From Levilactobacillus namurensis DSM 19117 (GTDB taxonomy: Bacteria > Bacillota > Bacilli > Lactobacillales > Lactobacillaceae), in contig NZ_AZDT01000018.1 in the NCBI RefSeq assembly GCF_001434785.1, forward strand, positions 1-55,013: 55,013 nucleotides of DNA, read 5' to 3'. Of this stretch, positions 37,783 to 45,037 are shown piece after piece. Position 1 is the first letter of the stretch, and each line of letters starts with the position of its first letter. The notes under the pieces are model-generated. The model was not told where the DNA came from, made no database searches, and saw only the letters and a program-made list of their open reading frames with translations. Both the position numbers and the translations under genes were made by a program.

Positions 37783-39843
37783 TTGATTTACGAAGACAAT
37801 AACTGCTTATACCTACGGAATAGTAACGAATTAGTGGAAATCCGTCCTTGGGGCACCAATAGTTTTCGGGTACGGAGTTCTAAGTATCCGGAGTACACGG
37901 GGAAGAATCACGCGTTAAGCATGCCCGTTCCCCAGAAGCAGGCGACGGTAAAAATTAGCGGTGATAACGGCCGGGGCCAGATTACTAATGGCAAATTAAC
38001 GGCTAAGATCGACGCTTATAAGAATCTTAGCTTCTATAACCAAGACGGTCAACTGTTACTGAAAGGGTACCAGCGAAACCGGGTCGATGTGATGAGTACG
38101 GAAGTGGACGCCGAAAAGGTTAGCCACTTCAACAGTGCCTTGAATATTGATTCGCGGGAGTTCAAAGCCAATCCTGGAGCTGACTTTGAATTGAAAGTCC
38201 GATTCGAAGCCGATCCGGACGAAAAGCTCTTCGGGATGGGCCAGTACCAACAAGACTTCCTAGACCTGAAGAACGCCAACCTGGAACTAGCGCACCGTAA
38301 TTCGCAAGCCAGCGTGCCGTTTGTCTTGTCGAGTAAGGGGTACGGGTTCTTGTGGAACAACCCAGCCATTGGTAATGTCAGCTTCGCCAAGAACATGACG
38401 GAATGGCACGCCTTATCGACGAAGGAAATGGATTATTGGGTAACCTGCGGGGATCAACCTAGCGAAATTGAAGAACAGTACGCAGCAGTTTCGGGGACGG
38501 TCCCGATGATGCCCGACTACGCGATGGGTTACTGGCAATGCAAATTACGGTACCGGACCCAAGACGAACTGCTGGCGGCGGCCCGCGAATTTAAGAAGCG
38601 GCAGTTACCCATCAGCGTGATCGTGATCGACTACTTCCACTGGCCGAAGTCTGGGGAGTATACATTTGATAAGAAATATTGGCCGGAACCTGAGAAGATG
38701 ATCAAAGAATTGCACGAGATGGGGATTAAGTTGATGGTCTCCGTCTGGCCGACCATCGATGCCACCAGTAGCCATTATCAAGAAATGCACGAAGAAGGCT
38801 ACTTGGTTCAGACGGAACGCGGTGTCCCAATTACCATGGACTTCTTGGGTAATAATGGATTTGCTGACTTTACCAATCCGGAAGCGCGGAAGTACATGTG
38901 GCAGCTTCTGAAGAAGAACTACTTTGACAAAGGCGTAGACCTCTTCTGGTTAGATGAAGCAGAGCCAGAGTACACCGTCTATGATTTTGATAATTACCGT
39001 TACTACGAAGGCAGTAACTTGCAGGTTGGTAACGCCTACCCGGTCGCTTATTCCCAGACGTTCTATGACGGGATGCGAGCAGAGGGACAACAAGACATCA
39101 TCAACTTGGTACGTTGTGCTTGGGCCGGTAGTCAGAAGTATGGAGCGTTGGTCTGGTCTGGCGACATTGATTCGAGTTTCCAATCTTTACGTAACCAGCT
39201 AGCCATTGGGTTAAACATGGCGATTGCCGGGATCCCTTGGTGGACGACTGATATTGGCGGCTTCCACGGTGGGGTGGATGATGATCCGCAGTTCCGACAG
39301 TTGGTAACGCGGTGGTTCGAATTCGCCACGTTCTGTCCCGTCATGCGGATGCACGGGGACCGCGATCCCCATACCGAACCGCTGAGTCCCGTTGGTGGTG
39401 GGAAGATGCCATCCGGGGCGGCAACGGAGCCTTGGGCGTACGGGGATGACGCGTACGCGACCATGCGGAAATATATGAACCTGCGGGAAAACTTGAAGGA
39501 TTATATCCGGACAGCCATGCAAGCGGCTCACGAGAAGGGAACGCCGGTCATCAAGCCATTGTTCTACGACTTCCCTAAAGATAGTCAGGCCTGGAACGTT
39601 GAGGACCAGTTCATGTTCGGCGCCAGCCTCTTAATTGCGCCGGTTCTCTATCAAGACAGCGCGCAACGGGACGTTTATCTGCCAGAAGGAACGGACTGGA
39701 TTGAAGTGGCATCGGGGAACCGTCTGACAGGTGGAACCACAGTGAAAGTTGCGACGCCATTGGACCGGATTCCGGTCTTCGTAAAAGCTGCGGATTACCA
39801 GACACTCAAGCCCGCCTTCGTTGCTGCGGGGCTAGCAGATTAA
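37783..39843 (+). CDS. xylQ: GH31 alpha-xylosidase (isoprimeverose-type)
   Basis: The product is 686 residues of glycoside hydrolase family 31. The catalytic nucleophile is Asp391 in LFWLDEAEPE and the acid/base is Asp461 in VWSGDIDSS. Family motifs GMGQYQQDFLDLK, IVIDYFHWPKSGEYTFD and IPWWTTDIGGFHGG are present. The WLDEAEPE form is typical of alpha-xylosidases. No signal peptide, so it acts in the cytoplasm on imported disaccharide. The start is TTG at 37783 with GAGGAGG 8 bases upstream; starts further upstream overlap that site. Adjacent to a GPH transporter, as in the xylPQ genes of Lactobacillus pentosus, which use isoprimeverose. The name rests on that analogy. Confidence 0.85.
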   Translation: MIYEDNNCLYLRNSNELVEIRPWGTNSFRVRSSKYPEYTGKNHALSMPVPQKQATVKISGDNGRGQITNGKLTAKIDAYKNLSFYNQDGQLLLKGYQRNRVDVMSTEVDAEKVSHFNSALNIDSREFKANPGADFELKVRFEADPDEKLFGMGQYQQDFLDLKNANLELAHRNSQASVPFVLSSKGYGFLWNNPAIGNVSFAKNMTEWHALSTKEMDYWVTCGDQPSEIEEQYAAVSGTVPMMPDYAMGYWQCKLRYRTQDELLAAAREFKKRQLPISVIVIDYFHWPKSGEYTFDKKYWPEPEKMIKELHEMGIKLMVSVWPTIDATSSHYQEMHEEGYLVQTERGVPITMDFLGNNGFADFTNPEARKYMWQLLKKNYFDKGVDLFWLDEAEPEYTVYDFDNYRYYEGSNLQVGNAYPVAYSQTFYDGMRAEGQQDIINLVRCAWAGSQKYGALVWSGDIDSSFQSLRNQLAIGLNMAIAGIPWWTTDIGGFHGGVDDDPQFRQLVTRWFEFATFCPVMRMHGDRDPHTEPLSPVGGGKMPSGAATEPWAYGDDAYATMRKYMNLRENLKDYIRTAMQAAHEKGTPVIKPLFYDFPKDSQAWNVEDQFMFGASLLIAPVLYQDSAQRDVYLPEGTDWIEVASGNRLTGGTTVKVATPLDRIPVFVKAADYQTLKPAFVAAGLAD

Positions 39844-39891
39844 CCTCGCGACGTGAAGGCTGTGCCAGACGCGAAAAAGGAGAAATAGAAA

Positions 39892-40092
39892 ATGAAATTA
39901 TTTGGAAAGTTATTTGCGAGTCAATCAATTCTGTCTTGGATACTCCAAATCATTTTTATGGGACTGGCGTGGAAGGTCGCTGATCACACCATTCCGAATA
40001 ACCTGGTTACGATTATCGGTGGGTCGGTCCTCATGCTCCTGATTTACGTCAGTCTGGCGCACGATAGTCGTCAAAAAATTTCGGATAAATAA
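39892..40092 (+). CDS. Small membrane protein in the alpha-xylosidase operon
   Basis: The product is 66 residues with two predicted membrane helices (about 12-30 and 37-56) joined by a short loop, and a charged tail HDSRQKISDK. AAAAGGAG lies 9 bases upstream of the ATG. It starts 48 bases after the xylosidase stop and ends 44 before the transporter start, so it is co-transcribed. The family was not recognised. It may assist the transporter or membrane; that is a guess. Confidence 0.75.
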   Translation: MKLFGKLFASQSILSWILQIIFMGLAWKVADHTIPNNLVTIIGGSVLMLLIYVSLAHDSRQKISDK

Positions 40093-40136
40093 CGATGATC
40101 TTTTGATCCCGTGTCAATGAAGTGGAGGATTAAAGA

Positions 40137-41546
40137 ATGAGTTCGAATAATACGGATCAGAACGTGGCGGCCGCTCAAGCTATGCTTGCCAGTGATAAGC
40201 TGCCATTTCATAGAAAATTAACGTACGGTTTTACCGATATGGCGGGGGACTTACTTTTTACGTTGGTGGGTTCCTATATGTTGTACTTCTTCACCAACGT
40301 CTTTGGCCTAGCCGTTGGGACCGCCGGGAGCTTACTCCTGTTAGGGCGGTTCATCGATGCGCTGGGCGCGCCGGTCATGGGGGTCTTAGTCGACCATACC
40401 CATAGTAAGTATGGGAAGAATCGGCCGTGGTTCCTGTGGATGGCGTTGCCGTTTACCATCTCGATTTGGTTACTGTTTACCACGCCGTCCCTAGGGAGTA
40501 CCGCGAAAATCATTTACGCCGGTGCGATGTACATCATTGCGGAATTAGCCTATACGGCGTTATCGACCCCAATTACGTCCGTGTTGCCCAACCTATCGGC
40601 CAATTCGGATGAACGGACCTCAGCCAACTCGATTCGGATGGTCTTGGGGAACGTGGGGAACTTCTTCGCAGTGACGTTTGTCATGCCGCTGGCTTCGTTC
40701 CTGGGTAACGGAAATGAACGCCGGGGTTGGTCGTTGGCTGTTGGGTTGTATGCGGTGATTGCCTTTATCATCTTAATGATTGCCTTCTTCGATATGCGCG
40801 AAAAGAACATTGCGGAAGAAAAGATTATTACGATTCGAGAAAGTGTCAAGGCCACTAAGAAAAACTGGCCATGGGTCTTGATCGTCTTGGCCAACTTGCT
40901 CTTGTGGACGGCTTATTCCGCGCGGAACGCGGCTTTACCGTATTACTTCCAATACAATCTAGACAATAAGAGCCTAATCTCGATTTTTAACGGATTTTCT
41001 ATTATTCAAATTATCGGGATGGCTTCCGTTCCCTTCATCGTAAAGTACCTACATAAATGGGGGACGACGGTCTTGATGCTGGGAATGACCATGGTAGGTC
41101 AAATCTGGATTGGTTTTGCGGGAACCAACGTCACCTCGGCTTTAATCGGTTGGTTCTTGGCCTGCATCGGGTCCGGGTCGGCCATGACCATGTTCTTCTC
41201 CATGGTTGGGGATACCGTTGATTTCGGTGAATGGAAGACTGGTATTCGGGCCAACGGCTTCTTAACGGCGATGGGGGCGTCATTCTGTATCCAAATGGGT
41301 TCTGGGATCGGGTCCTTCGTCGCGGCTAGAATCTTAGCGGCGTTTGGCTTTACGGCGGCGAAAGCAGTTCAGACGGCTGGTAGTTTGTCAGCCATTAGTT
41401 TCACGTTCGTCTGGGTTCCCGTGATCATTTACGCCTTAAGTGCCGTTTGCATGGTCTTCTATCGTAAGTGGGAAAAGCATGAACCAATTGTTACCGAGGA
41501 ATTAGCTGAACGGCGGGCCCGAGAAGAAGCGACGACTGAAGAGTAG
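40137..41546 (+). CDS. xylP: GPH-family glycoside/pentoside transporter (isoprimeverose permease type)
   Basis: The product is 469 residues with twelve predicted membrane segments. The glycoside-pentoside-hexuronide cation symporter signature is clear: KLTYGFTDMAGDLLF, LLLGRFIDALGAPVMGVLVD, HTHSKYGKNRPWFLW and a second half SMVGDTVDFGEWKTGIRANG. It has no C-terminal EIIA domain, as in XylP of L. pentosus. Co-transcription with an alpha-xylosidase suggests uptake of isoprimeverose or another alpha-xyloside. AGTGGAGG lies 10 bases before the ATG. Confidence 0.88.
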   Translation: MSSNNTDQNVAAAQAMLASDKLPFHRKLTYGFTDMAGDLLFTLVGSYMLYFFTNVFGLAVGTAGSLLLLGRFIDALGAPVMGVLVDHTHSKYGKNRPWFLWMALPFTISIWLLFTTPSLGSTAKIIYAGAMYIIAELAYTALSTPITSVLPNLSANSDERTSANSIRMVLGNVGNFFAVTFVMPLASFLGNGNERRGWSLAVGLYAVIAFIILMIAFFDMREKNIAEEKIITIRESVKATKKNWPWVLIVLANLLLWTAYSARNAALPYYFQYNLDNKSLISIFNGFSIIQIIGMASVPFIVKYLHKWGTTVLMLGMTMVGQIWIGFAGTNVTSALIGWFLACIGSGSAMTMFFSMVGDTVDFGEWKTGIRANGFLTAMGASFCIQMGSGIGSFVAARILAAFGFTAAKAVQTAGSLSAISFTFVWVPVIIYALSAVCMVFYRKWEKHEPIVTEELAERRAREEATTEE

Positions 41547-41744
41547 CGTCGATGTTTCCTGATTAGTAATCATGTGGCTAATTGGCATGGGTGTCGTGCG
41601 AGTTGATGACTGAATCTAGGCATGGCTCTTAAGTATTGTGCTGGCCCGTGAGTCTAAGGGTAAGTCATTTTATTTCGGTTAAATAAATTATAATTGGAAA
41701 CTTAAAGGGTTTGAACGGCTGGCTATGGTTATGTTTACGCTACT

Positions 41745-41905
41745 GTAAGCCGTGAGGATGGTCAGACAAGGCTCAGCCGTGACATTTTCCTTGGTGAGCG
41801 TTTCTTAGCTCGCCTAGGAAAAGGCCAAGCTTGAAGACCTGCACCTTGGGCTTCAAGTTGTGCCCACGGCGTTCCAGCTTTGTCTGGTCGTCCGGTAAGG
41901 CGAAT
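41745..41905 (+). repeat. Structured repeat, subtype A, copy 1
   Basis: It runs from GTAAGCCGTGAGG to CCGGTAAGGCG. The closing helix pairs GGTCAGACAAGGCT with AGCTTTGTCTGGTC, with G-T wobbles, continued by GCCGTG/CACGGC. Hairpin 2 is TTTTCCTTGGTGAGC/GCTCGCCTAGGAAAA and hairpin 3 is CTTGAAG/CTTCAAG. Related copies: 47410-47567 (+), 49747-49904 (-), 51823-51981 (-). Confidence 0.88.
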
Positions 41906-41936
41906 GATCAGACACCCCTCTAGTATGCAACGGATT

Positions 41937-41974
41937 AAGCCACTCGGTTCTTAGCCGAACCGAGTGGCTTTTTC
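41937..41974 (+). terminator. Terminator downstream of the first structured repeat
   Basis: AAGCCACTCGGTTC and GAACCGAGTGGCTT are perfect 14-bp arms, followed by five T residues including arm bases. Confidence 0.88.
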
Positions 41975-42047
41975 TGTGCTGTAAGAGTATCCGTCCAACA
42001 CGAACATGGAGTAGAATAGGGGGTAACGAACACGAGGAGGTGGCGTC

Positions 42048-43439
42048 ATGACGCCAGCAAAATTCAGTACGGGACGGGTCCAGGTCGATAAGACGGTCTC
42101 GGAATTGCGGGCAATGGGGAAGGCCGCCCGCGCGAAGGTCTCCTTCGAGGACCTGGGGCGGTTCCAGCCGACCGGGCGCGATAGTCGGCCCATGATGGAC
42201 CAGGTCCGGCGGATGTTGATTCCCGAACTATTACCCGAACGGACCCGCCGGATGGGGGCCTCACCCTTTGCCTTTTTCCGGGGGACGGCCGAACTGATGG
42301 AGGCGGACTTGGATACCCAGCTGAACACGGGGATCCTCACGTTTACCTGCGGGGATGCACACATCGGGAACTTCGGGTTCTACGCGTCCCCTGAACGGCG
42401 CTTGTTATTCGACCTGAACGACTTTGACGAAGCCGGCATTGCGCCTTGGGAGTGGGACCTTAAACGGCTGTTGGTCAGCGTGGTCTTAGCCGGCCGGGCG
42501 AACGGGTTCAAGGAAAAGAAGCTCAAGGAGTGCTTGCCCGAGGTCGCCAATAGTTACCGTAAGAGCATCAAGAAGATGTTCGACCAGACCACGCTGGACC
42601 GTTTCTACCCGTTGAACGACGTGGAGAAGCTGGTTCAGGCCAGCGCCTTGGATCAAGATAATTACCAATTGTTGATGAACATCATTAACCACGCCAACAA
42701 ACGTGATTCGGAACAGGTGGTCCGTAAGTTTACCACCCTGGATCAGCGTGGGGGCTTGTGTTTCCGGGAAAACGCACCGCGCACCACCCACGTGAGCGAC
42801 GACTTCACCCAAAACGTGAGTGCCTACTTCGGGGCTTACCGGGCCACCCTGCGGCCGGACGTGAACCTTTTGTTGTCGCAGTACCACATCACCGACGTGG
42901 TTCGACACAGTGTCGGTGTGGGGAGCTTTGGGTCGCGCTGTTATTTGATTCTGCTGACTGCTATCGACGGGTCGCATTTAGTACTGCAGGTCAAAGAAGC
43001 CCTGCCGACCCGGCGGCGGGGGAGCCAACGCAGTACCCGCTTGACTGCGGCTTTCGAACAAACGGAAGGGCAACGAATCGTGGATTCCCAGAAGATTCTG
43101 CAGTCGGCCTCCGATTCCTTTCTGGGGTACTTCAGTGGGAAGCAACGTAGCTTCTACGTGCGTCAGTTCCGCGACATGAAAGAGTCCGTGGATCTGACCC
43201 AACTGGATTGGGACCAGTTCCAGACCTACGCGCGGACCTGCGCGTGGACGCTGGCCATTGCCCACGCTCAGAGCCCGACCGCGGCTATGATTCGCGGTTA
43301 CATCGGGGGCGGGGGAAAGACCTTAGACGCCCAACTGGCCAACTTTGCCTTCGCCTATGCGGACCAAGTCGCCGCAGACTACACCGCGTTTTGCGATTAC
43401 CGCTTAAGCGACCAGGACCAACCCGTGACCACCAATTAA
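42048..43439 (+). CDS. DUF2252 family protein
   Basis: The product is 463 residues, soluble. The DUF2252 hallmarks are FFRGTAELM near residue 76, TCGDAHIGNFGFY near 102, FDLNDFDEAGIAPWEWDLKR near 123, and YIGGGGKTLDAQLANFAFAY near 425 with the family's closing pattern. The GDAHxxNF and DFDE elements recall the catalytic loops of kinase-like phosphotransferases, but no activity is established. AGGAGG lies 8 bases before the ATG. It is a single gene ended by the terminator at 43444. Confidence 0.93.
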   Translation: MTPAKFSTGRVQVDKTVSELRAMGKAARAKVSFEDLGRFQPTGRDSRPMMDQVRRMLIPELLPERTRRMGASPFAFFRGTAELMEADLDTQLNTGILTFTCGDAHIGNFGFYASPERRLLFDLNDFDEAGIAPWEWDLKRLLVSVVLAGRANGFKEKKLKECLPEVANSYRKSIKKMFDQTTLDRFYPLNDVEKLVQASALDQDNYQLLMNIINHANKRDSEQVVRKFTTLDQRGGLCFRENAPRTTHVSDDFTQNVSAYFGAYRATLRPDVNLLLSQYHITDVVRHSVGVGSFGSRCYLILLTAIDGSHLVLQVKEALPTRRRGSQRSTRLTAAFEQTEGQRIVDSQKILQSASDSFLGYFSGKQRSFYVRQFRDMKESVDLTQLDWDQFQTYARTCAWTLAIAHAQSPTAAMIRGYIGGGGKTLDAQLANFAFAYADQVAADYTAFCDYRLSDQDQPVTTN

Positions 43440-43443
43440 ACAT

Positions 43444-43482
43444 AACCGTCAGGAGATGCTGTGATGCGCCTGGCGGTTTTTT
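43444..43482 (+). terminator. Terminator of the DUF2252 gene
   Basis: AACCGTCAGG and CCTGGCGGTT pair with one wobble, followed by six T residues including arm bases. Confidence 0.85.
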
Positions 43483-43786
43483 GCTGCGCTGGGAAGCTGA
43501 AACCTAGGCGTGAAAGTTTTCGTAAAATGAAAATTTACTAAAATTAGGAGAAATTCGGCAGAACGGCCAACTAAGTTTACGAAAATCCAATGAATTTATG
43601 AAAACGGATGATGACAACGCTAATCACTGTCGGTGGTGCGGATAAAGGGTGGTTTTCTGAAATAGTTTTCATTTTCTTTCAATTTTTAGCCGCCAATTCA
43701 GTTTAAAATTAAGCCTTTTCATTTCAAAACTAATTGGTATACTTATCACGTAACGAATTGTATCAGGATGTTTGGGGGTCAACGAG
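43483..43786. promoter_or_regulatory. AT-rich promoter region of the alpha-galactoside operon
   Basis: No gene was found. It holds a perfect inverted repeat TTTTCGTAAA (43517-43526) / TTTACGAAAA (43576-43585) and an extended -10 TGGTATACT (43735-43743). This is the likely start of the operon that runs to 47234. Confidence 0.55.
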
Positions 43787-44320
43787 ATGACAGCGTACAC
43801 CAGTGAAGACTTTCAGATTGATCAGTTTTGGTTGGCGGCTTTCAGCGCCCAAGCGGAGCCACGCCCGACTACGGTAGTCGACACTTCCGGCCAACGGTAT
43901 TTCCGGGACCGGTTTGGGAGTTCAGCCGAATATAACTATTTTTATAACGAGTCGCTAATCGCCTATTATCATCACCAATTGCGGTTAGCCAAACGGGCAG
44001 AATGTCTGGTAAAGCGTCAATTGGTCTACCTGAAAAATTTACATTCGGGAACCTTGATTGTTGAACCGGCTTCGGTGATGCCTCGTTCCCAGGGGCGGGG
44101 CGTGATGGTCACTCGCCGGCCGGTCTCAGCCACCCAGCGGCAGCAGTTATGCGTGACGCTGGCGGAACAATTACAGGAGATCCAGACGACTCAAGCGCAG
44201 GAACAGGCGGCCTTGGCGCACCAAATTGATGAGATGCGCCGCCTCTTAGCCCAACTGTACGCGCAGGGAATTGACCCGGGTGACTTCGTCCCATTGGCGG
44301 CCCGGGAGCCCAGTACTTAG
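43787..44320 (+). CDS. Hypothetical protein heading the alpha-galactosidase operon
   Basis: The product is 177 residues with no signal peptide or membrane segment. The middle is aromatic-rich (SSAEYNYFYNESLIAYYHHQ) and the C-terminal third is a probable coiled coil (ATQRQQLCVTLAEQLQEIQT and on to about residue 160). I chose the ATG at 43787; a G-rich site lies 7 bases upstream. An in-frame TTG at 43772 adds five residues and cannot be ruled out. It lies 40-90 bases before the acetyltransferase gene and is probably co-transcribed. The family was not recognised. Confidence 0.6.
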   Translation: MTAYTSEDFQIDQFWLAAFSAQAEPRPTTVVDTSGQRYFRDRFGSSAEYNYFYNESLIAYYHHQLRLAKRAECLVKRQLVYLKNLHSGTLIVEPASVMPRSQGRGVMVTRRPVSATQRQQLCVTLAEQLQEIQTTQAQEQAALAHQIDEMRRLLAQLYAQGIDPGDFVPLAAREPST

Positions 44321-44410
44321 ACCCATACAAGATATCATCAATCGAGGAGATGTTGACCTATTACGTTACGACACTTAACCGACATCACCCCGGCGGAGAA
44401 CCGCCAGCGG

Positions 44411-45037
44411 ATGTTAGCCGGTCAACTCTACGATCCCAGTGAGGCCAGTCTGATGGCCGAACAGACCCGCTACCAGGCGGCTCTGGCCGAGTATAACCAG
44501 TTACCCTTTACCGATACTGCCGGCCGGAGTCGGTGGCTCCAAGCACACCTGGCAACGGTAGGGCCGGACTGTTACTTAGAACAACCATTTTATGCCAACT
44601 GGGGTGGCCACCACGTCCATCTGGGGGCGGGGATCTACGCCAACTTTCATTTAACGCTGGTCGACGACGGCGATATCTTCATCGGCGACCACACCATGTT
44701 GGGGCCCAACGTGACGTTAGCCACGGCGGGCCACCCGGTCGAGCCCCATCTGCGCAGGCGTGCCTACCAGTATAACCGCCCGATTCATTTAGGCGAAAAT
44801 GTCTGGTTGGGCGCCAACGTCACGGTCTTGCCCGGCGTCACCATTGGCGAGAATACCGTGGTGGGCGCGGACAGCCTGGTCACTAAGGACCTGCCGGCCA
44901 ACGTGGTGGCTTATGGGACCCCCGCCACCGTGCAGCGGCCCATCGATGACCGCGACCGGCGCACCTATTATCAACAGGAAACCATTGATCTAGAGATTCC
45001 AAGTCAGGAGGAACGTCACCATGTCGATCACCATTAA
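44411..45037 (+). CDS. Maltose/galactoside O-acetyltransferase-like protein
   Basis: The product is 208 residues from the first conventional start. It has an N-terminal Mac domain (MLAGQLYDPSE...) and a left-handed beta-helix of hexapeptide repeats (IHLGENVWLGANVTVLPGVT then IGENTVVGADSLVTKDLP), with catalytic-type His in TAGHPVEP, as in LacA and Maa. It transfers acetyl from acetyl-CoA to sugars. The same frame is open 17 codons further upstream to an ATT at 44360 placed 9 bases after GAGGAG, giving ITLRHLTDITPAENRQR, which looks like the real N-terminus. So the start may be ATT, or an ATG mutated to ATT. Overlaps the alpha-galactosidase start by 17 bases. Confidence 0.85.
   Translation: MLAGQLYDPSEASLMAEQTRYQAALAEYNQLPFTDTAGRSRWLQAHLATVGPDCYLEQPFYANWGGHHVHLGAGIYANFHLTLVDDGDIFIGDHTMLGPNVTLATAGHPVEPHLRRRAYQYNRPIHLGENVWLGANVTVLPGVTIGENTVVGADSLVTKDLPANVVAYGTPATVQRPIDDRDRRTYYQQETIDLEIPSQEERHHVDHH

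Larger units (their letters stand above)
41547..42047. other. Intergenic region with A-type structured repeat
   Basis: No gene was found. It holds the structured repeat at 41745-41905 and a terminator at 41937-41974, with a TATAAT near 41688 lacking a good -35. If transcription from the xyl operon reads through, the repeat lies in its 3' untranslated region. Confidence 0.6.

Noticed and set aside
41745-41905. A-type repeats considered as plain transcription terminators
   Set aside because: No T tract follows the closing helix, and each has two inner hairpins with conserved junction sequence. Separate terminators are seen nearby.
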